Source of the DNA: Microbacteriaceae bacterium
Lineage (GTDB): Bacteria; Actinomycetota; Actinomycetes; Actinomycetales; Microbacteriaceae
Length of the DNA: 64,000 bases
Reading direction: 5' to 3'
Assembly: GCA_004297935.1 (NCBI GenBank)
Contig: SCRE01000006.1
Span: 62,001-126,000 of the forward strand
The notes under the pieces were generated by a model. The model made no database searches and was not told where the DNA came from. It worked only from the letters and a program-made list of their open reading frames with translations. Each line of letters begins with the position of its first letter. Within the stretch, counting starts at the first letter, position 1. Below are positions 1 to 8,516 of this stretch, one piece after another. The position numbers and the translations under genes are program-made.

Positions 1-167
1 TCAAGGAGGCCGCGGAAACCGCCAGTCGCCTGGACGCGAAGATGGAACGACTGCACTCCGAGATCCGCGGCGGCGACGCGCCGAGCGAGCCGCATCCGAC
101 GCTCGTGCCCGGCGACGACACGCTGCAGCAGTTCCACGAGGCGCGCCAGCAGTTCGGCGACGTGTAG
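1..167 (+). CDS. C-terminal end of an unidentified protein
   Basis: The frame enters the window at base 3 and stops with TAG at 165-167, so only the last 54 residues are visible. They are rich in Ala, Glu, Arg and Gln, look helical, and end in QQFGDV. I see no recognisable domain and cannot name the protein. It lies 77 bp upstream of idi on the same strand, so the two could be co-transcribed. Confidence 0.5.
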   Translation, partial: KEAAETASRLDAKMERLHSEIRGGDAPSEPHPTLVPGDDTLQQFHEARQQFGDV

Positions 168-244
168 CCGGCCGTCGGTTGAGTACCGAGCGCCAGCGAG
201 CGGATCGAGACCTCGCGCCACAAGACATGCACGAAAATGGACGT

Positions 245-823
245 ATGAGTTCCACAGCCGCGCACACCGAACAAGTCGTCCTCCTCGCCGAGGACGGCAC
301 ACCGATCGGTGTCGCGGACAAGGCAACCGTGCACGACACGAACACACCCCTGCACCTCGCCTTCTCCTGCCACGTCTATGACGGCGAAGGCCGCATCCTG
401 GTCACCCAGCGCGCCCTGTCCAAGCGCACCTGGCCCGGGATCTGGACGAACTCGTTCTGCGGGCATCCAGCGCCGGAGGAAGCGAGCGAGGATGCGGTGC
501 AACGGCGCGCGCGCCGCGAGCTCGGCATCAGGGTGGAGCAGTTGACGCTCGCGCTGCCCGACTTCCGCTACCGGGCAACGGATGCCAGCGGTGTCGTCGA
601 GAACGAGATCTGCCCCGTCTACACCGCCACCACGACGGATGCGATCGCCCCCGCCGCAGACGAGGTTGCCGCTTGGCGCTGGGTCGACCCGGCCGATCTG
701 CTCGCCGCGGTCGCGGCGACTCCGTGGGCGTTCAGCCCGTGGCTCAGCCTGCAGCTGCCGCTGCTCTACCCAGCAGCGGCACAAAGCCGGCCAAAGCCGA
801 ACATGAACGCTGCGACTACCTGA
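245..823 (+). CDS. idi: Isopentenyl-diphosphate delta-isomerase, type 1
   Basis: This cytoplasmic Nudix-fold enzyme interconverts IPP and DMAPP for isoprenoid synthesis and needs divalent metal. The protein is 192 aa from the ATG at 245, the usual length for bacterial type 1 IDI. The active-site cysteine lies in NSFCGHP (about residue 72), a Nudix-like helix with RARREL follows, and the catalytic Glu is in ENEICPVY (about residue 121). In-frame starts at 179 and 227 would only add a low-complexity leader, so 245 is preferred although its ribosome site is weak. The 3' end overlaps the convergent gene at 816 by 8 bp. Confidence 0.9.
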   Translation: MSSTAAHTEQVVLLAEDGTPIGVADKATVHDTNTPLHLAFSCHVYDGEGRILVTQRALSKRTWPGIWTNSFCGHPAPEEASEDAVQRRARRELGIRVEQLTLALPDFRYRATDASGVVENEICPVYTATTTDAIAPAADEVAAWRWVDPADLLAAVAATPWAFSPWLSLQLPLLYPAAAQSRPKPNMNAATT

Positions 824-1340
824 TACGCGTGCCGTCGACGTGGTCGACGTGCACCCAGGTCGCGGCGTCGTCGCTGGACACCCAGCCATCCCAGGTGTAG
901 CCGTCGCGGGTGATCTCGCTGAAGTTCCAGCGGATCAGCCGCCCGTCGTTCTGTGTGCCGTCCTGCCGGATGCCCTTGTGCCAGCCGATCGCCACCAGGT
1001 TCGCATACTGGTTCGCGGCCGGGCTGAAGAAGCTGACCCGCACGACGCCGGCGACCGGGTCGTACACCCGCAGCGCCGTCGCCACCGTCTCGGAGACCGT
1101 CGGATCCTCTGCGCTCGGCACGACCTCGACATCCTGTACGGCGCGCCCGCCGAGCACGAACGAGACGATCCAGGTGAACGAATGCTCCGCCCATTCGCCG
1201 GTCGCTTCGTCGAGGCGGCGACCGCGAGCATCCCAGGTGCCGACGAGCTTGCCGAAGTGGCGCATCCGTGCTGGATATGCGGTGGTCGGCCCATCCGTGA
1301 TCAGTGCACGTGAGAAGTCGCCTGCCGGGATGTCACTCAC
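816..1340 (-). CDS. Conserved hypothetical protein, small beta-barrel-like
   Basis: A soluble protein of 174 aa, rich in Trp and beta-type segments (KLVGTWDARG near the N-terminus, then FTWIVSFVLGG, IRWNFSEIT and YTWDGWVSSDD). The pattern resembles DUF1579/lipocalin-like single-domain proteins with a ligand barrel, but I recognise no catalytic residues and the family call is tentative. It follows dcd: the GTG at 1340 starts 4 bp after the dcd stop, behind a GGTGA that could act as ribosome site. An in-frame ATG at 1382 would instead overlap dcd by 38 bp. The two genes are probably co-transcribed. Confidence 0.65.
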   Translation of the reverse strand: MSDIPAGDFSRALITDGPTTAYPARMRHFGKLVGTWDARGRRLDEATGEWAEHSFTWIVSFVLGGRAVQDVEVVPSAEDPTVSETVATALRVYDPVAGVVRVSFFSPAANQYANLVAIGWHKGIRQDGTQNDGRLIRWNFSEITRDGYTWDGWVSSDDAATWVHVDHVDGTRIR

Positions 1341-1344
1341 GGGG

Positions 1345-1950
1345 TCACCGGCCGACCTTGCCTGCGTCGGATGCCCTGACATCCGTTCGGTGGAAGTTCT
1401 GGAACGACCGCGAGGCGGTCGGCCCGCGCTGACCCTGGTACCGCGAACTGTACGCGCCGGAGCCGTACGGATTCTCCGCGGCCGAGGACAGCCGGAAGAA
1501 GCACATCTGACCGATCTTCATGCCCGGCCACAGCTTGATCGGCAGGGTTGCGACGTTGCTGAGCTCGAGTGTGACGTGCCCGGTGAAGCCCGGGTCGATG
1601 AATCCGGCGGTCGAGTGCGTCAGCAGGCCGAGTCGGCCGAGCGAGCTCTTCCCCTCCAGCCGTGCGGCCACGTCGTCGGGCAGTGACACCTGCTCATACG
1701 TGGAGCCGAGCACGAACTCGCCCGGATGCAGGATGAACGGCTGATCGGTGTCGACCTCGACCAGGTGGGTGAGCTCGGGCTGGTCCTCCGCCGGGTCGAT
1801 GAACGGATACTTGTGGTTGTCGAACAGCCGGAAGTAGCGATCGATGCGCACGTCGATACTCGACGGTTGCAGCATTTCGGGCTCATACGGATGCAGCGCG
1901 ATCCGCCCGGCGTTCAACTCGGCCTTGATATCACGATCAGACAGCAGCAC
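1345..1950 (-). CDS. dcd: dCTP deaminase, likely bifunctional dCTP deaminase/dUTPase
   Basis: It converts dCTP to dUTP, and in actinobacteria also dUTP to dUMP, supplying dTMP synthesis. The 201-aa protein carries [11 protein letters not shown], then [19 protein letters not shown] with the catalytic Glu, and ends in [16 protein letters not shown]. From memory these match the M. tuberculosis bifunctional enzyme closely. The start is a GTG at 1950. A TAGTCT hexamer ends 6 nt upstream of it, so the mRNA is probably leaderless. The C-terminus is about 10 residues longer than the family norm. Confidence 0.93.
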   Translation of the reverse strand: MLLSDRDIKAELNAGRIALHPYEPEMLQPSSIDVRIDRYFRLFDNHKYPFIDPAEDQPELTHLVEVDTDQPFILHPGEFVLGSTYEQVSLPDDVAARLEGKSSLGRLGLLTHSTAGFIDPGFTGHVTLELSNVATLPIKLWPGMKIGQMCFFRLSSAAENPYGSGAYSSRYQGQRGPTASRSFQNFHRTDVRASDAGKVGR

Positions 1951-2099
1951 ACGGTCAGACTATCGGAACGCGTGGTGCGCGCAGCTTGCGGATGCGCATG
2001 CGTTACGGCTGCGTCGTGGTGCGGTTTGCGGATGCGCGCTCTACGGATGCGGCGGCGCTCGCCGCGCGCGCCCTGATCGAAGTCGACACCGCCTCCGCT

Positions 2100-2207
2100 G
2101 GTCGAGCAGCGCGGTGGAACTGGGGGATCGCGAAGCGATCCACGACCCTTGTCGCCAGCGAGCCTGCGAACGAGGGTTGTCGCCCAGCGACCGTATCGAG
2201 ACCCCCG
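2100..2207. repeat. Dispersed palindromic repeat, copy A (degenerate)
   Basis: It starts with GGTCGAGCAGCGCGG, contains GGATCGCGAAGCGATCC and CGCCAGCGAGCCTGCGAACG, and ends with TATCGAGACC. The same modules recur at 16750, 30475, 35548 and 45439. No terminal inverted repeats are visible at this copy. The 1951-2306 gap otherwise holds GC-rich filler with the recurring word TGCGGATGCGC (1987-2040) and the toxin-antitoxin operator. Confidence 0.7.
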
Positions 2208-2222
2208 CAAGCCATTCCAGGA

Positions 2223-2262
2223 CGACGATCGAAACTATCGACGATCGAAACTGTCGACGATC
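2223..2262. repeat. 16-bp tandem repeat upstream of the antitoxin gene
   Basis: The unit CGACGATCGAAACTAT occurs twice, with one difference in the second copy, followed by a half copy. It ends 9 bp before the inverted-repeat operator of the toxin-antitoxin pair. Confidence 0.8.
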
Positions 2263-2271
2263 CAACTCAGC

Positions 2272-2299
2272 GGTACCAATCCTGTGTCATATTGGTACC
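2272..2299. promoter_or_regulatory. Inverted-repeat operator of the toxin-antitoxin operon
   Basis: GGTACCAAT and ATTGGTACC are perfect 9-bp inverted arms separated by 10 bp. The second arm ends 7 bp before the antitoxin ATG. This fits autoregulation by a ribbon-helix-helix antitoxin. The site lies so close to the start that repressor binding would cover the promoter start region. Confidence 0.75.
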
Positions 2300-2306
2300 A
2301 TCGAAT

Positions 2307-2576
2307 ATGCCCACTAATCTCCGACTTCGCCCCGAGGTCGCGGCGGCGGTCAAATCCGAGGCCGCGCGCACCAACCGGTCGCAGCAAGACATCATGCGCA
2401 CGGCGATCGAGACCTATCTCATAGGCGACAGCACATCATCCGCGGCAGCGCGAGAGCCCAACACGGGCCTCGGCCTCATTCCACCGCGCAGCCCTTGGCG
2501 ACAGGCGACGACACGCATTCACCTCGCACCCGGCGTTTCGTCAACCGATCTGCTCGGCCGTGACGATCGGATCTGA
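2307..2576 (+). CDS. Ribbon-helix-helix antitoxin of a VapBC-type pair
   Basis: A protein of 89 aa. Residues 1-40 (MPTNLRLRPEVAAAVKSEA...) fit a ribbon-helix-helix DNA-binding domain: a short beta strand followed by two helices with the RTNRSQQDIMRTAIETYL pattern. The C-terminal half is Pro/Arg-rich and probably disordered until it wraps the toxin. It should neutralise the PIN toxin encoded next and repress the operon through the inverted repeat just upstream. The stop TGA is followed directly by the GTG of the toxin gene, giving translational coupling. Longer in-frame upstream extensions run through the repeat DNA and are rejected. Confidence 0.85.
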   Translation: MPTNLRLRPEVAAAVKSEAARTNRSQQDIMRTAIETYLIGDSTSSAAAREPNTGLGLIPPRSPWRQATTRIHLAPGVSSTDLLGRDDRI

Positions 2577-3002
2577 GTGCGCATCTACGTTGACAGCAGC
2601 GCGCTGATCAAGCGGGCGATCGAGGAGCCGGAATCGGACGCGCTCGTGGCCCACCTTGAGACACGCGTGGAGGACGGCGACACGCTCGTGAGCTCATCGC
2701 TGGCCTGGGTCGAAGTGACGCGCGCACTGCGTACGCGGCTGGACCACGAGCATCCGTCGACGGTCGCAGAGCTGACGGATGTCGCGTTGTCCGGAATCGC
2801 GGAATTCCCTTTGGATGCCCGCGTGGTCGCCCTTGCCCGCCGCATCGGCCCGCCGCTTCTTCGAACCCTGGATGCACTGCACCTCGCCAGCGCGACCCTG
2901 CTCGACGCCGATCTCCTGGTCGTTTACGACGGGCGGCTCGCGGCCGCGGCCGCCGAACTCGGCATCCGCACGGTGTCACCAGGGCCTGCGTCGGTCGAGT
3001 AG
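2577..3002 (+). CDS. vapC: PIN-domain ribonuclease toxin (VapC family)
   Basis: A 141-aa single PIN domain, expected to cleave RNA (tRNA or rRNA in known VapC proteins) with Mg2+ or Mn2+. The acidic residues are all present: D6 in YVDSSAL, E46 in WVEVTRA, D99 in TLDALHLA and D118 in VVYDGR. The GTG start abuts the antitoxin stop. The last codons (SVE-stop) are built from GGTCGAGTAG, the edge of the dispersed repeat family, so the natural C-terminus may have been replaced by repeat DNA. The active site is intact, so the toxin is predicted to be functional. Confidence 0.88.
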   Translation: MRIYVDSSALIKRAIEEPESDALVAHLETRVEDGDTLVSSSLAWVEVTRALRTRLDHEHPSTVAELTDVALSGIAEFPLDARVVALARRIGPPLLRTLDALHLASATLLDADLLVVYDGRLAAAAAELGIRTVSPGPASVE

Positions 3003-3029
3003 CCCGCGCACAACCGGCAGGCTCGAGGA

Positions 3030-3923
3030 TCATTCACGCAATTCGCCGAACGCCGACTGTGCCGCATTCGACTTGCGCAGGACAAGTCCGGTGAGAGCCA
3101 CTGCCACAATCGTGAGGATATACGGCATCATCAGGACGACTTCGAGCGGTAGCGGCCACTTCGCCAGCTGCGCTTCGATCCCGAGCGTGTCGGCGGCGCC
3201 AAAGAACAGGCTGGCAAAGGCAGCGCCCAGCGGAGTGGATGCGCCGAGTACGACGGCGGAGAATGCAATGAATCCGCGCCCCGCCGTCATATCCGAGGAA
3301 AAGGCATCGAGGCCGCCCAATGCCAGTTCGGTGCCCGCCAACGCGCAGAGGATGCCACCGATGAGAAGTGTCAGGAGGCGAGTCCTGTCCACGCTGATGC
3401 CGGCGCTCCGTGCGGCGTACGGATATTCTCCGACCGACGCGACCGCGCGACCGAATCGGGATCGCCTGAGGAATATCCAGGAGACGGCGACGACCACAGG
3501 CAGGAGCAGCACCAGTATTGACACGTTCGGCATGGGGAACTCGCTGCCGGCAAACGGTCGCCACAGGCCAGCTGGCGACTGAATCGTGCCGCGAGTGGCA
3601 AAAAGGGTCTGTTGCGCGAACGTCGACCCACCGATGCCGAGTGTGGTGAGCGCAAGGCCGGCAATGATCACATTGGCTCTGAACTTCACGGTCACGATCC
3701 ATAAAATCGAAGAAAGCACAAGGCAGACGGCGATTGCCGCCGCCGTCCCCAGTACGACATTGCCCGTGGAAACCGTGACGGCAACGGACATGAAGGCACC
3801 GACACACATCAACCCTTCGAGGCCGAGGTGATATATCCCGCTTCGCGCAGCAAAGGTGCCCGCAAGGGCTGCGAGCGCGATCGGCGTCGTTTCCTGCAGC
3901 GTGGTTTCAAGAAATTGCCACAT
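3030..3923 (-). CDS. ABC transporter permease, BMP/nucleoside-type importer (second permease)
   Basis: An integral membrane protein of 297 aa with about 8 helices and the conserved start GIYHLGLEGLMCVGAF found in NupQ/BmpD-like permeases. It forms the channel with the permease encoded at 3934-5055. It is the last gene of a minus-strand operon that begins with a dehydrogenase near 9.5 kb. Its 3' end meets the vapC terminus 27 bp away. Known relatives import nucleosides; sugars or other small metabolites cannot be excluded from sequence. Confidence 0.9.
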   Translation of the reverse strand: MWQFLETTLQETTPIALAALAGTFAARSGIYHLGLEGLMCVGAFMSVAVTVSTGNVVLGTAAAIAVCLVLSSILWIVTVKFRANVIIAGLALTTLGIGGSTFAQQTLFATRGTIQSPAGLWRPFAGSEFPMPNVSILVLLLPVVVAVSWIFLRRSRFGRAVASVGEYPYAARSAGISVDRTRLLTLLIGGILCALAGTELALGGLDAFSSDMTAGRGFIAFSAVVLGASTPLGAAFASLFFGAADTLGIEAQLAKWPLPLEVVLMMPYILTIVAVALTGLVLRKSNAAQSAFGELRE

Positions 3924-3933
3924 CGACGTCTCC

Positions 3934-5055
3934 TCAGTTCGAGCGGGGATCGAGGGATTCGCGCAGCTCGCCTGCCGGCGAGACTTCTGCGACTGGTATG
4001 GGTGCCGCGGCCGCTGGTTCGGCGCTCACGTGCGGTCTCGGCGGTTTCGCTTTCAACTTCACGCGGATGCGTGCAGTAATCAGAAGCGCGATCAGGCCTT
4101 GAAGAATATCGAGTGCGGAAGATGGCAGATTTGTCACAATCGGGAGGAATTGGATCGCCGCCGCGAGTGCTCCGAAGAAGAAGGCGGCGAATGCGACACC
4201 GACGATCGTCAGCCCGGCAACCAACGCCACGACGATTCCGGTGAAACCGATGCTCGGACTGAACCCTTGGATGAGGCGCCCGGTCGGCCCGAGTATTTCG
4301 AGCGCTCCGGCCAGTCCGGCGAGCGCCCCGGATATCCCGAATGTCGACCAGATCACCGCTCGCGAATTCACGCCCTGCCGCGCCGCGACCTGGGCATTTC
4401 GCCCGACTATCGTCGACGCCAGCCCGAAGGTCGTTCGGTTCACCAGCAACCAGACCAGTGCCAAGACGACGATGACGAGAATCACGTTCGCCGGCGATAC
4501 GCCCGACGAGTCGGTGATGCGGACACTCGCTGCCAGGGGTGGCGCCGCCGCAACCTGCCCAGATCCGGCCAGGTCGCGCATGGGGCCGTTGGTGACGTAC
4601 TGGAGAAAGAGCGTGCCGATGAAGTTCAGCATCAGAGTCGTGAGCACCTCGTCGGCGCCGGTGACCGTCTTCAACCACGCTGCGATCAGCGACCACACTG
4701 TTCCCGCGACAACCGCGCAGATGAGCGCTACCGCGATCTTCAGCAGGCCCGGCCCGGGAGCGATCGGCGCAACAGCCGCTGCCGCGATAGCTCCCAGATA
4801 CATCTGACCCTGGGCTCCGACGTTGAAATATCCTGCCCGGAAGCTCAAGACCACGCTCGCACCGACCAGGGCCAGCGGGATGGCCCAGCGGATCGTGCTC
4901 GTCAGCGCGCCGGGTCCGGTGATGGCGCCCTGGATGAATCCGGAAACGGCGTCGACGGCCGAGTAGCCGGACAGCTGGTAGATGAGTGCGCTGATCACGA
5001 TCGCCGCGGCAATCATCAGGATGCTGCGCAGGACCAGTCTGCTGTCAGCGGACAT
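3934..5055 (-). CDS. ABC transporter permease, BMP/nucleoside-type importer (first permease)
   Basis: A 373-aa membrane protein of the NupP/BmpC-like type, with the hallmark SFRAGYFNVGAQGQMYLG and ADEVLTTLMLNFIG. The start at 5055 is chosen because GGAGG lies 5 nt upstream. It overlaps the end of the ATPase gene by 11 bp. The longer reading frame to 5133 has no ribosome site. The cytoplasmic C-terminus is long, Lys/Pro-rich (about residues 330-373) and unusual in charge. It pairs with the product of 3030-3923. Confidence 0.9.
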   Translation of the reverse strand: MSADSRLVLRSILMIAAAIVISALIYQLSGYSAVDAVSGFIQGAITGPGALTSTIRWAIPLALVGASVVLSFRAGYFNVGAQGQMYLGAIAAAAVAPIAPGPGLLKIAVALICAVVAGTVWSLIAAWLKTVTGADEVLTTLMLNFIGTLFLQYVTNGPMRDLAGSGQVAAAPPLAASVRITDSSGVSPANVILVIVVLALVWLLVNRTTFGLASTIVGRNAQVAARQGVNSRAVIWSTFGISGALAGLAGALEILGPTGRLIQGFSPSIGFTGIVVALVAGLTIVGVAFAAFFFGALAAAIQFLPIVTNLPSSALDILQGLIALLITARIRVKLKAKPPRPHVSAEPAAAAPIPVAEVSPAGELRESLDPRSN

Positions 5056-6604
5056 CTGCGCCTCCGACCATCGCGGCGCCCAGTTCTTCGATTGCAGCAG
5101 TTCGCGGCAGATCGGCGACGATCTGCCCTCCACGGATCACGCAGATCCGGGTTGACATTTCGCGAACCTCATCGAGGTCGGCGGAGACCAAGACGATGGC
5201 GACACCGTCCTTGGCCATCGTCGACAGGCTTGTTCGAACGAACGCAGTCGCGGCCAGGTCCAACCCCCGAGTCGGATTTCCGGCGATGACGATTCGAGTT
5301 CCCTCGCCGAGTTCGCGGGCAAGAATGACGCGCTGCAGATTTCCCCCTGAAAGTTCACCGGCGAGTTGGTTCGGACCCCGGTACTTCACACTCCAGGCCG
5401 CAAACTTCTTCACCACGGCTGCTTTGCAGCGGCGCGGAGAGAGCCACCTCTTTCCGGTGCGCAGCAAGTCGCCCAGAGACACGTTCTCCCACAACGACGT
5501 GGTGAGGCTGACCCCCTGCGAGTTCCGGTCCGACGGGACGTAGCGCATTCCATCTCGTCGACGCTCGAGAACGGACGACCCTGTCATGTCCCTGGTGCCG
5601 AACCGGATCGATCCCCTTTCAATACGCTGGAAGCCCGACAGGACATCGAGCAAAGTCTCCTGTCCGTTGCCCTCGACTCCCGCGATCCCTAATATCTCTC
5701 CACGTCCAACCGTCAAGGAGATGTCGGTCAGCGCGCTGTCGCTCTGCCCGGCAAGTGTCGAAACCTGGGAAACGGACAGCGCAGCAGCAGACTCTCCGCT
5801 GGCGTGTTCGCTCGTTGACGTCGTGTCGACGGCTTCCCGCGCGGCAGCTGCAGATTGCGGAAGAATCGTGTCGGGTCCGATGATTCGGGCGGTGAGTTCT
5901 TCTGGACTCACCGAATCGATGGGGGCGGTTGCGAGAGTGACCTTTCCGTCTCGCAAGACGCTCACGGTGTCGGCTATCGTGAAGACCTCGGACAGTTTGT
6001 GCAGGATGATCAGGACGGTCAGTCCGTCGTCGCGCAGCGTGCGGACGCGCGCGAAGAGCGATTCCACCTCCGAGGGCGCCAGAACGGCGGTCGGCTCATC
6101 GAGGATCAGCACCTTCGGGGCACCCGAGAGGGCACGGATGATCTCGAGCGACTGGCGGGACTCGACGGAAAGGTCCCTGACTCTCCGCTTCACGTCGATG
6201 GAACTGCCTTGGGTTTTCAGCAGTGCCTTCCATTTGTTGTTGAGACCGGAACGGGAGCCGAACAGTTTCGAGTCCTGGTTGAACAGTTCGAGTGCCTCCG
6301 CGACGGTGAACGACGGTGGAAGCGAGAAGTTCTGGTGGACCATGTCCACTCCTTGTTGCCGTGCGGAGCGGATGTCTCCAACGCGCAGGGGAGATCCATC
6401 AACGCGAATCTCCCCTGCGCTCGGTTCGTACAACCCACAGATCAATCGCGAGAACGTCGTCTTCCCCGCACCGTTCTGGCCCACGACAGCGTGGATCCGG
6501 CCGGCAGCAAAAGCGAGAGATACGGCGTCGACCGCGGTGAATTCCCCAAATCGCTTCGTGACGCCGCGGGTCTCCAGTGCGGGTTCAATCAGTGCCGAGT
6601 TCAT
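5045..6604 (-). CDS. ABC transporter ATPase with two nucleotide-binding domains (BMP/nucleoside-type)
   Basis: A 519-aa double NBD protein of the Rbs/Nup type. NBD1 has Walker A GQNGAGKTT and Walker B VLILDEPTA, but its signature is degenerate (LSVES). NBD2 has a degenerate Walker A (GVEGNGQET) and Walker B (IAGNPTRGLD), but a canonical LSGGNLQR signature. Each composite site would therefore pair one good and one poor half, as known for this subfamily. A Ser/Ala-rich linker (about 255-275) separates the halves. The gene sits between the lipoprotein gene and the two permease genes. Confidence 0.92.
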   Translation of the reverse strand: MNSALIEPALETRGVTKRFGEFTAVDAVSLAFAAGRIHAVVGQNGAGKTTFSRLICGLYEPSAGEIRVDGSPLRVGDIRSARQQGVDMVHQNFSLPPSFTVAEALELFNQDSKLFGSRSGLNNKWKALLKTQGSSIDVKRRVRDLSVESRQSLEIIRALSGAPKVLILDEPTAVLAPSEVESLFARVRTLRDDGLTVLIILHKLSEVFTIADTVSVLRDGKVTLATAPIDSVSPEELTARIIGPDTILPQSAAAAREAVDTTSTSEHASGESAAALSVSQVSTLAGQSDSALTDISLTVGRGEILGIAGVEGNGQETLLDVLSGFQRIERGSIRFGTRDMTGSSVLERRRDGMRYVPSDRNSQGVSLTTSLWENVSLGDLLRTGKRWLSPRRCKAAVVKKFAAWSVKYRGPNQLAGELSGGNLQRVILARELGEGTRIVIAGNPTRGLDLAATAFVRTSLSTMAKDGVAIVLVSADLDEVREMSTRICVIRGGQIVADLPRTAAIEELGAAMVGGADVR

Positions 6605-6662
6605 CCGACTTCCTCTTGTGGATCGATGTTCTGTGTGTTGTCGACAGGTGTCTCAGGCGGTG

Positions 6663-7715
6663 CTAGATGTTGCTGGGGTCGAAGGTGACTTTCACGGCGC
6701 CGGATGAAACTTCTTCCTTGGTCTTCGTCAGTGTCGCTTCCAACTCCTTGACTTTGGCGGCCATCGGGCTGCCGCCACTGAGGAATGCGGGCGAGATGTT
6801 CAAACCGACGATTCCGTCGGAAAGCCCGCTGGTCGCGTACCCGCCCTTGAACCCGTGTTCGATGGCGTCACTGATCTGCGTGTAAAACGAATTGCCGAAT
6901 TTGAGGAACGTGGTTCCGACGACCGTTTTCGGATATTGCGCTGCGACGGCGCCGGACGAGTCCGCCAGCACGAGCGTGTCGCCCAACGCGGCGGCTTTGA
7001 TGACACCCATCGATGCGGCGGCCGCGTCTGTCTGGACGACATCCACACCACCGGCGATCATCGCGGCCGCAATGCTCTGTCCCTTCGCCGCATCGTCGAA
7101 ACTTCCCACGAACGCGCCCGTGACTTTGATGCTGGGATTGACGGACTTCGCGCCCGCCGTGAAGGCGTGATAGTCCGCATTCAGAGGAGGCTGCGGTGCC
7201 CCGCCGATGTACCCGACACTTCCATTCTTCGTGAGGTTCGCTGCTGCAACGCCCGATACGTACATGGCTTCGTAGATGTTGTACGAGATGGATCGCGCGT
7301 TTTTCAAGGCCGGCGAAAACTTGTCCCCGAAGATCAGGACGAAATGCGTGTTCGGAAACTTCGGAGCGACATCCTGCACCGGCTGCTGCATACCGGGGAA
7401 GGCCGTGACCACGTAGGTGGTGCCTGCTTGACCGAGATTCTGGAGCGTGCTCTCATAGGTCGATGGGTCGCTGAGCTCGATGTATTTCGTCGTGACCCCG
7501 TATTTCGCTTTGAGACGGGACTGCGCGGCGATCATGTCATCGATCGGGCCGTTGTCGCCGGCCTTCTGGGGGCTGACGAACGCGACGGTGATCTTCGATT
7601 TTGTGGATCCCGATGGGGCGCCGGTCGCTTGTGAACTGCAGGCGGTGAGCACGAACGCCGTGGCGAGTGCCGCTAGCGCAATGATCATGCGCCGTCGTAA
7701 AGGGGTGTGGTTCAT
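6663..7715 (-). CDS. BMP-family substrate-binding lipoprotein
   Basis: A 350-aa periplasmic-type binding protein with a lipoprotein signal (positively charged MNHTPLRRR, hydrophobic core, lipobox LTAC with Cys near residue 26). The mature part starts with KITVAFVSPQKAGDNGPIDD, the BMP/PnrA/Med fold whose known members bind purine nucleosides. Typical later motifs include VGYIGG and the ATSGLSDGIVGLN end segment. It is the specificity subunit of the importer encoded by 3030-6604. The ribosome site AAAGGAG lies just upstream. Confidence 0.92.
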   Translation of the reverse strand: MNHTPLRRRMIIALAALATAFVLTACSSQATGAPSGSTKSKITVAFVSPQKAGDNGPIDDMIAAQSRLKAKYGVTTKYIELSDPSTYESTLQNLGQAGTTYVVTAFPGMQQPVQDVAPKFPNTHFVLIFGDKFSPALKNARSISYNIYEAMYVSGVAAANLTKNGSVGYIGGAPQPPLNADYHAFTAGAKSVNPSIKVTGAFVGSFDDAAKGQSIAAAMIAGGVDVVQTDAAAASMGVIKAAALGDTLVLADSSGAVAAQYPKTVVGTTFLKFGNSFYTQISDAIEHGFKGGYATSGLSDGIVGLNISPAFLSGGSPMAAKVKELEATLTKTKEEVSSGAVKVTFDPSNI

Positions 7716-7769
7716 GATGGCTCTCCTTTGAGGATGTTGTAGCTGGGTCGTGCTGTTACTCGGTGCGGG

Positions 7770-8516
7770 TCAGTCTCGGGTGAGACCGCCGTCGACGACC
7801 AACGTCTCGCCGGTGATGGCGCGAGCCGGGGCCGAAGTCAGAAAGGCGATGGCTGCGGCAACTTCGGCTGCCGTCTGCATGCGCCCGATGGGAATGTCCT
7901 TGGTGAGCTGACCGCGTTGCCCCGCCTCGGAGAGGCCGGTCGTGCGCATCAGATCGGACACGACGCTCGACATCATCGGCGTGTCAACCGTGCCCGGAGC
8001 GACGGCATTGACCGTGATCCCGTGCGGCGCGAGGTCGAGGGCGGCGGCCCGGGTGAGGCCGATCAGCCCCGCCTTGGCTGCGCAGTAGTCGGCCTGGTTC
8101 GAGAACCCGCGCTTTCCCGCGATCGACGCCACATTGACGAAGGCACCGTCGAGTCGTTCGTCGACGAGTCGTGCCGATGCATATTTCATGATCAGGAATG
8201 GCGCCACGAGGTTGATCCTCATGGATTCGTTCCAGGCATCCAGGCTGATGTCGAGGCCATCGCGAAAGCGGTAGATGCCCGCGCAGTTGACGACCACCTG
8301 AATGGCCTCGGGTGCCCGGGCGAACACGTCCTTGAGCGCCGTCTCATCCGAAACGTCGATCACCAGCGGGATGACCCGTTCGTCGGCGTACTCCGCTTCG
8401 GCGCGATCGACGGCGAACACCTTGCTCGCGCCGGCTGTCAGCAACGCATCGACCGTCGCCCGGCCCATTCCCCGCGCCGCCCCGGTCACCAGTGCTACCG
8501 AACCGTTGATCGTCAT
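7770..8516 (-). CDS. Short-chain dehydrogenase/reductase
   Basis: A classical SDR of 248 aa. The NAD(P) motif TGAARGMG is at residues 11-18, NCAG near 90, the catalytic Ser in NVASIAG and Tyr-Lys in YCAAK, and GGLTRD at the C-terminus. It is probably a cytosolic alcohol or sugar dehydrogenase, and an acidic residue after the second beta strand (AVDR) suggests NAD. Its ATG overlaps the stop of the upstream dehydrogenase gene (ATGA), and the transporter genes follow. It therefore probably acts on the imported compound or a product of it. The substrate is not deducible. Confidence 0.92.
   Translation of the reverse strand: MTINGSVALVTGAARGMGRATVDALLTAGASKVFAVDRAEAEYADERVIPLVIDVSDETALKDVFARAPEAIQVVVNCAGIYRFRDGLDISLDAWNESMRINLVAPFLIMKYASARLVDERLDGAFVNVASIAGKRGFSNQADYCAAKAGLIGLTRAAALDLAPHGITVNAVAPGTVDTPMMSSVVSDLMRTTGLSEAGQRGQLTKDIPIGRMQTAAEVAAAIAFLTSAPARAITGETLVVDGGLTRD

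Noticed and set aside
3856-5289. A 477-codon plus-strand open frame over the permease genes
   Set aside because: It has extreme Arg/Asp/Gln content and no domain. The minus strand encodes well-conserved importer subunits.
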